Positions 1-10,406 of a DNA stretch of 64,000 bases are shown piece by piece. Both the position numbers and the translations under genes were made by a program. The first letter of the stretch is position 1. Every line of letters starts with the position of its first letter. The stretch comes from Caulochytrium protostelioides (lineage: Eukaryota; Chytridiomycota; Caulochytriomycetes; Caulochytriales; Caulochytriaceae). The notes under the pieces were generated by a model that was not told the origin of the DNA, did not search any database, and saw nothing but the letters and a program-made list of their open reading frames with translations. The stretch is from assembly GCA_003615045.1 (NCBI GenBank), contig ML014116.1:1-64000 (forward strand), read 5' to 3'.

Positions 1-249
1 CAGCGCGAGGGCCATGGCGGTCGGCCGGGGAACACTGCCATCGTGGCGTCATCGTGGGACTGGAAGTATATTCCGCCAAGTCGACCGTAATCATCCCTAC
101 AGTCCACCGGGTCGATTCAGGCATCGACGCCGACGAAGGCCATGACCATGGTTCCCACAGGAGACAATCAAAAAACGCAGAGATCGCGGAACATCGGAAT
201 TCCCTAGTCACCCATCAGACACAGAAAAGAAGATAAGACAAAAGAGCGG

Positions 250-975
250 AACGCTGTCGTGGTCGCGATGTCGTAAATGACCCCCACGCAGGGGGCCCCA
301 TGGCAAGGGCGAGATCTCGGTTCCAACCGCTCGCGCGTACCAGACGTGTGCCCAGCGCTCCCGCACGGTCATGGTCGACGAGTTCCAAACGACCCAGCTG
401 CGTGCCGAGACGAACGAGATCATGACGAAGGTGAAGGCCCCGGACCCAACGAAGGTGTCGCTCGCACGTCCCGGTTAAGCGTTCCCCAAACCGCGTCTGC
501 GGCCAACCCGGCCGGCAATACCCGGACTGGCGCTCGCTCGACGGCGCCGACGCAGGTCAAACTACCCCGCAGTGCTCGCGCGGGTGCTTCCGCGGCCGCG
601 CGCACGCCGGCCACCCCAGTCGACCAGACCGGAGTGGACGCCCAGACGCATGTGGTCCTGAAACCTGGTCAACACCGGCGCCAGGGAATCACGGTTCGTG
701 GCTTGCTGTGGTATGAAGCTACCAACGGCCATGAAACCACCCACAGCAAGTTGGTGAACCGCGACCTCAATGCCGCGTTGAACATCCGCCGCAGGCCTGG
801 CCTTACCGGACAGGCTAATAGGGCTGTGCCGCATCCCCGGGCAAACCAGATGGCAGTCCAAGGTCGGCAAGCTCATCCGACACTGAACCAAAATGCTCGC
901 TGCCTCGGTGGGGGACCCCTAGGGGGCACCACCGTAGATGGGTGAGCGTGTGAGGTGCCAGGATGGGCCTATATA
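250..975 (+). mobile_element. Decayed Fanzor (TnpB-like nuclease) element, copy 1
   Basis: Translation of the + strand in shifting frames gives remnants of a Fanzor nuclease. A RuvC-II-type block (VDEFQTT) lies near 372-395, and the diagnostic RuvC-III block (LVNRDLNAALNIRR) near 751-795, followed by a C-terminal tail ending at a stop near 885. Similarity to the copies at 23.87 kb and 43.99 kb starts near 250 and runs through a GC-rich hairpin to about 970. The frame is broken by a stop after about 474 and by shifts; the N-terminal half is missing. The zinc-finger cysteines expected after the TT pair are absent (Arg and Thr are found). Fanzors are known eukaryotic RNA-guided DNA endonucleases spread by transposons; this copy cannot encode one. 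Family assignment rests on motifs read by eye plus the agreement among three copies. Confidence 0.72.
907..930 (+). repeat. Conserved structured 3' end of Fanzor copy 1
   Basis: A 24-base block bounded by GGTG and CACC, with internal runs of G and C (GGGGACCCC, then GGGGG). It lies about 20 bases past the degraded frame. Nearly the same block occurs at 24597-24620 and 44255-44279. The outer GGTG/CACC can pair and the inner runs can form alternative stems. It could be the 3' part of a guide-RNA scaffold or the element terminus (inference). Confidence 0.6.
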
Positions 976-1744
976 TACGACCGCGTTAAACAAAACCATC
1001 GCTCACTCGCGATCGCGATCTGGTTGTCTCTCCGTTGGCTCGTGGCGCAGGTGACGGGGGGTCGGGACTGGCAGCGAAGAAAGGAACGACAACACGCCTT
1101 CCTGTGCCGTGACTGCCACACCGACTTACTCACTCGCGGGGCCCGCGCCTACCCCTACCCCTCCACAAGGGACCCGGCCGCCAATGCATCACGTCGAAGG
1201 CGACGTCACGCGTCTCTCGATGCAGGCGAACAGCCGGATGGAGGCAATGCAATGCAATGCAATACGATGCCAGACGGTGCAGTACCAAGCAAGCATGCCG
1301 GGAGTCCTGTAGCGACGGGAAAATGTCAGGGTCCCATCGTTATCCCCCCATTCGTCGTTTCATTCAATGAGTCAATCATTTGATGGGTGACGGGGGCGAC
1401 AGCGTCTCTGCCGCACGACACGCGCTGGCCGCCTGTCATGCACGACGACCGCAGGTAGAGATCTCTCTCTTGCGCTGATTCGGCTGTCATTGCCATCACC
1501 GTCGAGCATTGCCCTCCGTCTGCTCTCCGCCGTCGCTCGATACATTGGACCCGATAGCCACGAGATCTCGAGTCTGCATGACGCGATAAAACGACCTACA
1601 AACGAGTGGCCGCTCGGAGACTGCGCCATTTTTTCTCGACCTTTTCTTTCTGGGTTTCCCACCACCCCACCGTGACGGAAAGACAAAACGAGTAAAACTC
1701 GAAGTTGGCACACATCCGTTTCCCCGTCGTCGTCGCCAGCGCGG
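976..1744. other. Intergenic, upstream of the alanine aminotransferase gene
   Basis: No convincing gene is seen. A short AATGC-type tandem repeat lies near 1243-1262. Pyrimidine-rich tracts near 1627-1660 may belong to the promoter of the downstream gene. Confidence 0.4.
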
Positions 1745-1766
1745 ATGCGGATGCGGATGCGGATGC
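1741..1766. repeat. (GCGGAT)4 hexanucleotide repeat at the start codon
   Basis: Four GCGGAT units overlap the first ATG of the alanine aminotransferase frame. Unit gain or loss would change the number of in-frame Arg-Met pairs but not the frame. Confidence 0.8.
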
Positions 1767-2076
1767 TCGCGCTGATGTCGATTCCGATGCGCGGGGCTGC
1801 CCGATCGTTGTCTCCGTGGCCGGCCGCGCCGTCCTTGCCTCGTGTCGCCCACAACCATTCAGTTTCGGTCACGACGTGCCGCGGGCGGAGCGTGCGACCG
1901 GCCTGCCTCACCGTGATCTCCAGCGCTCGCGTTGCCCAACGCGCCGCCGCTGCTACCGTTCGATTCGAATCCGCCACGCGAGCCTTTGGCACCTCACTGG
2001 CTCCCGCGTTTCACATCCTGCCCGCTCTCTTAGCCCCGAGCCCCGCCACAACATCGCATGCCGCCACCACGGTTCA

Positions 2077-2108
<32 letters not shown>

Positions 2109-3556
2109 ACATGCCGCTCACACCGAAGCAGATGAATCCGAACATCGTGAAGGCTGAATATGCCGTCCGAGGCGCGCTCGCCATCCGCGCCGAGGCGCTG
2201 CGTGTTCAGCTAGAGCGCGACCCCGATGCGGCCAAGACGCTAGGATTCTCCAGCGTGATCAGCTGCAATATCGGCAATCCGCAGCAGCTGAAGCAGAAGC
2301 CAATCACCTTCTACCGGCAGGTTGCCGCGTTGACGGAGTTCCCTGAGTTGATCGACGCGCCGGAGGCGGCCGTGCTGTTCCCCGACGATGTCCGGGCACG
2401 CGCCCGCATGCTCCTTGACGCGGTCGGCGGCAGTATCGGCGCCTACAGCCATTCCCAAGGCATCCCCCTCGTCCGCCAGCATGTCGCCGAGTTTATCGGG
2501 CGTCGCGACGGCCACCCGGCGGACCCCGAGCACATCTTTCTGACGGCGGGCGCGAGTCCTGGCGTCCAGCTCTTGATGAACACGCTCATCAGCCACGACC
2601 GCGTCGGCCTGATGATTCCGATTCCCCAGTATCCCCTCTACACGGCGGGCGTCACGGTCTTCAACGGTCGCGCCGTCCCTTACTACCTCGATGAGCCCGC
2701 CGGGTGGTCTCTCTCAGTCCGCGAGCTCGAGCGCAGCCTCCAGGCGGCCCGTGCCGAGGGGACCGAGGTCCGCGCGCTCTGCGTCATTAACCCGGGGAAC
2801 CCCACCGGCCAGTGCCTGAGCGAGGCGAATATCCGCGAGATTATCGAGTTCACTCACCGCGAGGAGCTGGTCCTGCTGGCAGACGAGGTCTACCAGGCCA
2901 ACACCTATCAGGCGGATCGGCCCTTTGTGTCGTTCCGCAAGGTGCTGAAGGACATGGGGCCGTCGTATGCTTCGCAGGAGCTCGTCTCGTTTCACTCCAT
3001 CAGCAAGGGTATGATCGGCGAATGCGGCCGGCGCGGCGGATACTTTGAGTGCGTCAATATCAGCCAACCCGTGATGGATCTTTTCTATAAAATCGCGTCC
3101 ATCTCGCTATGTCCGCCGGTCGCGGGTCAACTCATGGTGGACCTGATGGTCAAGCCACCCGTCAAGGGCGAGCCGTCGTATCCGCTCTATGAAGCCGAGC
3201 TCGGAGGCATCTATGCATCACTCAAGCGCCGCGCCACCGTGCTCTGCGACGCCTTTAACGCCATGGAGGGCGTCACCTGCCAGAAGGCCCAGGGCGCCAT
3301 GTATCTCTTTCCGAGCGTGCGGCTGCCGGCTCGCTTCGTCGACGCGATGCAGGCCGCGGGTAAGTCGCCCGATACCGAGTACTGCATGGCGCTGCTCAAC
3401 GAAACCGGCGTCTGCGTCATTTCAGGCACGGGCTTTGGACAGAAGGCCGGCACGTGGCACTTCCGCAGTACCTTTCTCCCGCCCGAAGACTTGATCGAGT
3501 CGTTTATCGGCAAGCTGCAGGCGTTCCACACGGCATTCCTCACCAAATGGCGCTAG
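1745..3556 (+). CDS. ALT1: Alanine aminotransferase, probably mitochondrial
   Basis: A PLP-dependent class I aminotransferase that exchanges amino groups between alanine/2-oxoglutarate and pyruvate/glutamate. The catalytic part starts at the MPLTPKQMN segment (2111) and matches eukaryotic ALT along its whole length: EYAVRG, NIGNPQ, GAYSHSQG, NPGNPTGQ, LADEVYQ and the PLP-lysine block SFHSISKGMIGE (Lys about 421). The 122 residues before this are Arg/Ser/Ala-rich with few acidic residues, as expected of a mitochondrial presequence, and include a poly-Ala run from a CCG repeat at about 2078-2108. The first ATG (1745) lies in a GCGGAT repeat and yields MRMRMRM. Translation may instead start at a later Met, or at 2111 for a cytosolic form. 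At 603 residues it is longer than typical ALT (about 500) because of this N-terminus. Confidence 0.93.
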
Positions 3557-3881
3557 GCAATCCAGGGACGCTACGCGACGCCTGACCTAAATATGACATG
3601 TTTCATCATATCCCATGTGATCTAGGGTTCCCCGTTATCCTGCATCCTTAATTGGGAACCGGGGGGAAGAGGAAGAGAGAGAGAGAAAGGTGGATCCGAC
3701 CATGGCGAAATGAAAAGCTGGGCGGCGGAAGCCTTTCGGAAAGAACTTTTGCGACTATCATCATGCCTTTTCTTTTTAGTAGACTCTTTTTTTTTGTTTT
3801 ACTTTACTTAGTATGTTTCTGGTCTTGCAATATCTATCTACATGTGCCCTGGACTGCCCTGACCCCAACTTGGGAGGCCGA
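3557..3881. other. Convergent 3' intergenic region
   Basis: Lies between the stop of the aminotransferase and the stop of the mL43 gene on the other strand. It is AT-richer than its surroundings, with a GA-rich run near 3667-3690 and a T-rich tract at 3785-3810. This fits the 3' untranslated regions of two convergent transcripts. Confidence 0.5.
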
Positions 3882-4376
3882 CTAAGCCCGGAAACGGTTG
3901 GTTGGGTCAAACGGACTCCACAGGGGCGTGATGCTCTCCTTGAACGAACGCACCGGGGTCTGGTGGCGCTGGCGCGGGGCATAGGTGCCGCTGGACTCGG
4001 TGAGCTGTTTCACAGCCTGGGAGAGCTTGCTGGCGTCCCAGTTGTCTACAACATAGAGCTTCTCAAAATCGTTGCCGTAGCGCCCGACAAGCATGGGAAC
4101 GCCCTTGTACTGCGGCTGCACCGTGATGGCAACGGTGGGATGTTCGGCGGCCAGACGCGGCAGATGCTCAACGATCCAGTGCGAAAGTTTCCGTGACGTG
4201 CCGCCAGCACCCACGCGGTAGGGCGTGTACAGGACGTGCAGGCTGACGAGCGGCGGAATCACCACCGTCTTGCCTGGCACGGCCCGGGACAGCTTGACAT
4301 GGGGATTGACGCCCGTCAGCTGCCGCTCAAGGCCCTGGGCCCTGAGTTGCTGGAAGACGCGAAGGGCGGCCGGCAT
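3882..4376 (-). CDS. MRPL43: Mitochondrial large-subunit ribosomal protein mL43
   Basis: A 164-residue protein of the L51/S25/CI-B8 thioredoxin-like family. It should sit in the large subunit of the mitochondrial ribosome. Family features are the GGTSRKLSHWI block, a conserved 'AAEHPTVAITV' strand, 'GRYGNDFEKLYVVDN', and the helix ending in TESSG, followed by a basic C-terminal tail. The start is taken at MPAALRVFQQ (4376), which gives the usual family length and N-terminus. The same frame stays open for 121 more codons upstream through a long CTG (poly-Cys) tract, which is far more likely untranslated leader. It faces the aminotransferase gene tail to tail. Confidence 0.85.
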   Translation of the reverse strand: MPAALRVFQQLRAQGLERQLTGVNPHVKLSRAVPGKTVVIPPLVSLHVLYTPYRVGAGGTSRKLSHWIVEHLPRLAAEHPTVAITVQPQYKGVPMLVGRYGNDFEKLYVVDNWDASKLSQAVKQLTESSGTYAPRQRHQTPVRSFKESITPLWSPFDPTNRFRA

Positions 4377-4535
4377 GGCACGAGCGGGCGTGAGCGTGTG
4401 GGGCGCGGTACCCCAGCAGCGGAATTCGGCGGATCGGAGATTCGTAAAAGGTTCTGAGGGTGAGGGATGAAAACTGGGTGGCCGCGTGGCAGGCGCCAGC
4501 GTCAATGCGAGGACGGCGAAAATAAGGAGCAGCCG

Positions 4536-4540
<5 letters not shown>

Positions 4541-4626
<86 letters not shown>
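4541..4626. repeat. (AGC)28 trinucleotide repeat
   Basis: 86 bases of uninterrupted AGC, reading as CTG on the minus strand. It begins about 165 bases upstream of the mL43 start codon and would lie in the 5' leader or promoter of that gene. Confidence 0.95.
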
Positions 4627-4629
<3 letters not shown>

Positions 4630-6760
4630 CTGACAGCAGCAACCGATAGTGGCAGCAGTGCGAGGGTCCCGAAAGGAGAACCCCAGAGGCCTGTAGCCAA
4701 AATGTGATCCATCAGCGAATGTATCTCTGACATACGCACCAGAGGTCAGTAGCGGGCCCCTCTGCGAAACAAAAGGAAAGGGACAGCGTCGCGGTCACTG
4801 ACGCTGCGCCACGAATGGGGAGGGAGGAGCGAAACATGGCGGAGTTAGAGGACCCTCGGGCAGTCGACCAGTCAGGTTGAAGGGACCCGCGGGCCACGAG
4901 GCATGCCGCACTGAGACAGCGGAGTGGCGATGGCGAGTGGCCATGCTGGTGTGGGGTCGTCCGGCATGGACGCCGGCAGCGCCCATCCATCAAATGAGGC
5001 GGCGCATCGGGTGCAATCGTCGTCGACTCGAAGGCTGGCGGTGAAGGACCTCGTGGTCGTTGCCGTCCTTGCGGCCATGGCCGTTCACTGTGCGTCCCCC
5101 CAGTTGGACGGCCGGGGGCCGTCGACGTTCACTGCGTCGCGTATGAGGAGCAAGCCCGTCGATCCTATTCTTGTCGGGGTTCTCCGATGATTCGTTACTT
5201 TCCGCCCGATCGCGCTCGTCCAGCCACGGATGGGGGGGGGGTCATCTGGAGGATCTTGTCAATGACGTAAAAAAACATGCCTTGTCATCAGCGTCGCTCC
5301 CATGGCCGACGGTTGCGTTCCCCATCGGCTCGAGCGTCCGCTGGCATGTCCGATCCGAGGCTTCCACAGGCCCCGCAGCGGGATCCTGTTCCGTCGGTCC
5401 CGGCGATGGCGGGCCATGGTGCGCGGTGGCGTTGCCATTCCCATTCCCGTCGACGATCGCGCATCGTGTGCGTGTGGCCATTTGCTCAAGTGCGGCACGC
5501 CGCACACACGCCGCCGCCGCGGCGGTGAGCCCCAGGCGGTGAACCCGAGGCTTTCGGCCAGACGAGCGGATCACTCATGGGTGCTTCATGGGTGCCGGGG
5601 TGCCGGGGAATGGGGAGAGGATGCGAGGGATGGATGGATGGATGGCGAGTTAACCCGAAGGTGGCGGGCGTCACACCCCAGTTTTGCCGCTGCGCCTTTC
5701 AGCGGCGGCGTCGGTGCAACGCCGCTGCGATCGTCGCAACGCCTCGTGCGTTGCTTTCGATGCGCCTTGTGCTGCCCGCCGGAGGCGCGGTGGACGCCGC
5801 AGACGCCGAGGAACGCCGAGGGACGCCGTCCCGCCCGGAGCTGGCGAGTACCGGCGGCCTGCCACATCCGAACCCACCTTGGAGCGGCAGATCCGGGCCG
5901 GCAGCCAGCGGACAGGCGAACCATGGACGAGGCGACGTGGTGAGGGACGTGGTGCACGGGAAACGGATCGATCTCGACGAATTTGAACGGCGACGCGAGA
6001 CGCCACCCCTCCCGCGGTCCCCGGCCAAAACGGCGGTCCATGGTCCGTCGGCCATCGCCACGCTCGCTGCCATCATCGCTGAATCGCTGTTGCCGCCGCT
6101 TCGGCATACAGATCGCACATAGCATCATGGCCGCGTCCCGTTTCGGGCGGATCGGCGTGGCCATGACATCGCCTACGGATGGCGCTGACGCCAAACACCC
6201 CTAGAGGAGCCGCTCCCGCGATGATGGTCTGATGGCGGGGCGCCATACTCGGACAACGGCAGCAGCGGCGGCGGCAGCAGCGGTGGCGGCAGCGGTGGCG
6301 GCGACGGCGACGGCGACGGCGACGACCACTGTTGACGCCAATCCGCAACGCAGCCTTCTCTGGCTCAGGCGACAGGACAAGGGCAAGGGCAAGGGGTCCT
6401 TGGTAGGCGTCGCCATCGCCACCACAGCAGAACAACGGCCGCACACACTAGGGAGTATAAAATCGCAGGCGGCATGGGTATGTCGGAAAATCGTAACCCC
6501 CGCACGGATCCATTTTCGAAACGCAACGAGGATGCAGGGCGATGAATTGTACCACTCGACTGCTTACTCCACAGATCTATTCTATTCAGCGGCTGGCCCC
6601 GCCGTCCCCCTGCTCCCCTACCTTTTGTATATATATGTCCATAGAGCCTCATCCGTACCGGCCTGCTTGCCTCGTTGGCGCTTTTTTTTTCCTGCGGGCC
6701 TCTCCCCTCTCTCTTTAAGGCCATCAACCTGATTCCCTGCTCGCCTTCACACATCGCATC
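4627..6760. other. Divergent intergenic region between mL43 and the SH3 gene
   Basis: 2.1 kb with many overlapping open frames but none that reads like a protein. Small repeats occur: GATG units near 5631-5644 and a GGCAGC/GGCGAC-type run at about 6257-6323. Confidence 0.4.
6627..6637 (+). promoter_or_regulatory. TATA-like element upstream of the SH3 gene
   Basis: A GTATATATATG stretch 124-134 bases before the ATG at 6761, followed by a pyrimidine-rich region. Spacing suits a TATA box with a short 5' leader. It is judged by sequence alone. Confidence 0.4.
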
Positions 6761-7744
6761 ATGCCAGCCATCGCGAGCCGTATCTTCAAGGTCCGTGCCC
6801 ACACGGACTTTCTCGCCACGACCACCGACACGGTCTCCTTTCGCGCCGGCCAGGCTTTCTATGTCCTGTCGTGCGACCAGGAGCGGGGAACGTTCTTTGT
6901 CTCAACGCAGTATGCGACCCCCTTCTCTCGTACGGCCGTCTGTGGTCTTGTGCCGCAGAATCATTTTCACCAAGTTGATCTGATGAGCAAAGAACCGCCG
7001 ATGCCGCCCATTTATGCGCCGCCGGTCCAGGGCACCGTCGCTGGACGGGGCTCCAGCCACGTGCCAGCTGGGCTGGGACACATGGGCACCCGGGGCACAC
7101 AGCCGGCTCATGCCGTCGAGCCGTCAGACCGCATGGCCTCGCGCACGCACGCTCAGGCGTATGCCCAGGCGAACGCCCGAGCGCAGGCGTATGCGCAAGC
7201 CCATGCCATTGCACTCGCGAAAGCCGAGGCCCAGGCTGCCCACGCGCGTACCCAGACGCGGTCGTTCGTCGATCGAGCGCACCTTGCGACGGCGCTAACC
7301 ATGGGTGCCGTGCCGGCTCAGCAAGGCGCTGGCTTCTCGATGCGAGTGCCGCGAGCGCGCGCTGCATCGCAGCGCATGTCCCACCCGCACCACCACCCTC
7401 ACCACCATAATCCGCATCACCACCGATGCTATCAGCAGCTTCAGCATCTTCAGCAACAACAACAACCACACCTGCAAAAGCAGCCGCAGTTCCTCATGCA
7501 GAAACAGCCACATTTGCATCACGCCCTCCGGCCGTCACAGCGGTTGCTCTCCAATACCAAAGCATCCAGCGTCCTCCCGAGCTGCTGTGCACGGAATGCT
7601 TCCCCGGCTACGGGTGGGGAGCCTGCCGTGCTGGGGTCCCATCGCTTAGCATGGAACACCCGGGATCACCATGGCTTGCTGCCCTTCGCCACCCCTGCAT
7701 CGACCCTCACGCACATTGGCGGTGCCTGGCCGCTCGATACGTAG
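6761..7744 (+). CDS. SH3-like domain protein with Ala/Gln/His-rich tail
   Basis: A 327-residue protein. Residues about 5-75 read as an SH3 fold: an opening 'FKVRAHTDFLA' strand, 'SFRAGQAFYVLSCD' (RT loop and diverging turn), and 'AVCGLVPQNHF' in place of the usual GLVPxNYV signature. An SH3 domain would bind proline-rich partners, typically in cortical actin, polarity or endocytic scaffolds. The rest is low complexity: an Ala/Gln/His-rich stretch with the motif AQAYAQA (about 125-165), then poly-His and poly-Gln runs (about 207-255). The ATG at 6761 follows a pyrimidine-rich leader with a TATA-like box. The exact fungal family (Bem1-type or other) cannot be settled from one domain. Confidence 0.7.
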   Translation: MPAIASRIFKVRAHTDFLATTTDTVSFRAGQAFYVLSCDQERGTFFVSTQYATPFSRTAVCGLVPQNHFHQVDLMSKEPPMPPIYAPPVQGTVAGRGSSHVPAGLGHMGTRGTQPAHAVEPSDRMASRTHAQAYAQANARAQAYAQAHAIALAKAEAQAAHARTQTRSFVDRAHLATALTMGAVPAQQGAGFSMRVPRARAASQRMSHPHHHPHHHNPHHHRCYQQLQHLQQQQQPHLQKQPQFLMQKQPHLHHALRPSQRLLSNTKASSVLPSCCARNASPATGGEPAVLGSHRLAWNTRDHHGLLPFATPASTLTHIGGAWPLDT

Positions 7745-8555
7745 CCGTGACCGACCGAGGGGATAGCCGCAGCGCTCAGTATACCACCTCTCTTTCCTCT
7801 TTGCTGCCCGGACGATGCCGCGTTGTCATGCATGACATGGCATGTTGTATATAGAACACGCGACTCCGGTTCGGCAAAGGGGCGAGGGCAAGCGAAGAAA
7901 CATCAATAAGATCGGCGATTCATGTCGTTGTCTGTATATATATACCTCGTTTGGCTCCTAGAAAGAAAAAGGCCACCGCATCAGGGTGTTGCTGGTCTTA
8001 TAGTGACGGCAAAAGTGGTACGTGGGAGCTGGGAGGAAAAAGAGCCACAGCATGCCATCAACTGCAGGTGGTCTCCATACCATCATATCTGAAGTAGATT
8101 TTGATGCTTTGAAGGTGTAGCAGACAACCTCTTCTCAACCTGTGTGGCACTGGGCGACTACCAGGGCCCGCCTTTTCTCGAATCGAGCCCTCGAATCCGA
8201 GCCACTGTAGGAAAAGGATATACTTAAAGTTAAATTAATGGTTTTTTTTTGTTGAGGAGGTGACGCAGGTCTTTTCGTCTGATCATGGCGATTTTACCCT
8301 CCCAACTGGTGCTCCTCACATGAGCGGTCACTCGTGTGAGGATCGACATGATAGGGACGCGCTGTCATCCTCCTCCCCCCGGACCGAGCGCATGCAGGAG
8401 CTGTTCGAGAAAGGCAGTGGTATCGTGGTGAGCTGGATGGAAAGGCAGGAAGCAAGGAAGGGAGCCGGACTGCCGTAGCCGGGCATGCGCATCTCAGGGA
8501 AGCGGAGCGGCATACGGATCGCGACCCAGGCGCGGCAAGGGAGGCAAGAACCCGC
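7745..8555. other. Convergent 3' region between the SH3 gene and HAS1
   Basis: AT-richer, with TATATATATA near 7934-7944 and a T-run near 8242-8250. No gene is seen; it probably holds the 3' ends of the two convergent transcripts. Confidence 0.45.
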
Positions 8556-10406
8556 TTAACGCGACCACTGTTTCGAGTCGTTGCGTGAACCAATGTTCTG
8601 GCGCGACATGCCACTGACATGCTCGTTTTTGCGACGCACACCTTCGATCTCCTTGCGACCCTTCTTGTTGCCGTCCTTGCGGTGGCTCTTGAGGTTGGTG
8701 CCAACCGCAATGTTGACGGACGGCGGGACTGTAAATCCGAAGGCCTTGCCGACCAGCGCCAAATCCAGCTGGCCGATGTCGAAGATGGTCTTCAGACTGT
8801 GGCTCGCATAGGAAAGCAGATACCCGCGGTAGGCGTCCTTCGCGGACGAGTGCAGGTAGTAATTCTTGGCAATAAGGTTCTGCAGTTGTGTCTGCACGTT
8901 GGCGATCTTGCTCGGGGGGAAGGCATACTCATTGAGCGGGACCTTCGAACTCTTCAGGATGCGCAGGAAGCCCGCTTCCGACGGAAGCAGAAAGAGCAGC
9001 GCCTTGCCGCGGCCGCCGGCACGGGCTGTTCGGCCCACGCGGTGAATGTACTCGCGCGGGTCATCGGGTGGGTCGAACTGAATAATCCAATCGACGGCGG
9101 GGATGTCCAAGCCACGTGCGGCGACGTCCGTGCACAACAGAATGCCGTGCTCGGCATTGACAAACTCAAAGAAAGTGTTCGTGCGCTTCTGCTGCTTTTG
9201 ACGGCCGTGCAAGTCTAGTGCGGGAATATCAATGTAGTTCAGCAGCTCTGCATGGAATTTCACGGAGAAGCAGCTCGAAAAGAAGACAATGATCTTCTTT
9301 TTGAGATTCTTCTTGAGGAACGTGAACAGCAGCAAGAACCGCTGGTCAGATGGGCACATGACATAGCCCTGCTCCAGGCCATCGTTGGTCACGGCCTGGC
9401 GGTCCTTATCCACGTTGACGTAGAGCGGACCCTCCTTCAGCGAGATCTTGGCTAGGTCTTCCACCTTCGTGGTCTGCGTGGCGGAGAACAGCATCGTCTG
9501 GCGGTTGGTCGGAAGGTGCTTCATGATGCGGTGCATCTCCTCCTCGAACCCGACCTCCAAGATCCGGTCGGCTTCATCAATGACGAGCATACGCAGATTG
9601 GACACAATGAATTCGCTCGTGTTCTGGAGGTGGTCCAGCAGGCGGCCGGGCGTAGCCACGAGAAGGTTGACGCCCTTTTGCAGCTTTTCGACCTCGGCGC
9701 GGCGGTTGGCACCGCCCATGATGATGCCGAATGTCTGCGAGTGGTTGGCGAGCAGTTCCTTCGCGACACCAAAGATCTGCAGCGCGAGTTCACGCGTGGG
9801 TGAGATGATGATGACGCCGGTGCCGTTGCGCGGCTTGAACTGGACGCGCACCAGCAGCTCAACGGCCGGAAGCAGGAACGCCAGCGTCTTGCCGGAGCCG
9901 GTCCGGGCTGCGCCTAGGATGTCGCGGCCGGTCAGCGCGGGCGGGATGGATGCCGCCTGCACGGGTGTCATGGTCTTGAACCCCATGGACTGGATTGCGC
10001 GTTGCGTGCCCGGCGTCAAATCCAGTGTCTCGAAGCAGTCCGGCAGCACGGCGCCGTTCGTGCCTTCCAGCTCTTCCAGCGCCTTCGCACCCGTCGTGAC
10101 GAAGGTCGATGTGACTTCGCCCGTCTCTTCGGTGGCCTTCACATCCTCCGGAAATTCGGCCTCTATCTCGGATGCCACCGTCTCGGACTCCACTGTTTCG
10201 GCCTCGGTGGCGGCTGATTTGGTGCGAGACTTCTTCTGGGACGGCGTCACCTGTGCAGCCGTTGATGCAGTAGCGACCAGCTCGACCTCAGTGGACTCAG
10301 CGGCTGCGCGCTTCTTAGACGGCTTGGATGGCTTCAGCGTGGTCTCGACGGGACCGGCCGCAGTAGCGGCGGCGGCAGCGGCCTTCTCGGCCTTCTTTCC
10401 CGGCAT
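8556..10406 (-). CDS. HAS1: DEAD-box ATP-dependent RNA helicase Has1 (DDX18 type)
   Basis: A nucleolar RNA helicase needed for ribosome subunit assembly; 616 residues. After a low-complexity, Lys/Glu/Ala-rich N-terminal extension (about 1-120) come the Q motif ([10 protein letters not shown]), motif [10 protein letters not shown] (about 166-174), [20 protein letters not shown] (277-280), SAT, 'IIVFFSSC', RGLDIP and HRVGRTAR (from about 455). The C-terminal block '[30 protein letters not shown]' region and the following '[15 protein letters not shown]' segment are characteristic of Has1/DDX18 among DEAD-box proteins. The C-terminus is short and basic. All helicase motifs are intact. The ATG at 10406 is the first in frame. 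Its upstream region is shared with the divergent YEATS-ET gene. Confidence 0.95.
   Translation of the reverse strand: MPGKKAEKAAAAAATAAGPVETTLKPSKPSKKRAAAESTEVELVATASTAAQVTPSQKKSRTKSAATEAETVESETVASEIEAEFPEDVKATEETGEVTSTFVTTGAKALEELEGTNGAVLPDCFETLDLTPGTQRAIQSMGFKTMTPVQAASIPPALTGRDILGAARTGSGKTLAFLLPAVELLVRVQFKPRNGTGVIIISPTRELALQIFGVAKELLANHSQTFGIIMGGANRRAEVEKLQKGVNLLVATPGRLLDHLQNTSEFIVSNLRMLVIDEADRILEVGFEEEMHRIMKHLPTNRQTMLFSATQTTKVEDLAKISLKEGPLYVNVDKDRQAVTNDGLEQGYVMCPSDQRFLLLFTFLKKNLKKKIIVFFSSCFSVKFHAELLNYIDIPALDLHGRQKQQKRTNTFFEFVNAEHGILLCTDVAARGLDIPAVDWIIQFDPPDDPREYIHRVGRTARAGGRGKALLFLLPSEAGFLRILKSSKVPLNEYAFPPSKIANVQTQLQNLIAKNYYLHSSAKDAYRGYLLSYASHSLKTIFDIGQLDLALVGKAFGFTVPPSVNIAVGTNLKSHRKDGNKKGRKEIEGVRRKNEHVSGMSRQNIGSRNDSKQWSR

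Noticed and set aside
250-975. Bacterial IS200/IS605 insertion (TnpB) by contamination or transfer
   Set aside because: The DEFRTT-type RuvC-II arrangement and the copies dispersed among intron-bearing genes fit eukaryotic Fanzor better; no TnpA or IS605-like subterminal hairpins were found.
3882-4739. 285-residue mL43 with an N-terminal poly-Cys domain
   Set aside because: The poly-Cys stretch is the translated CTG repeat. The family N-terminus and normal length begin at the Met in 4376.
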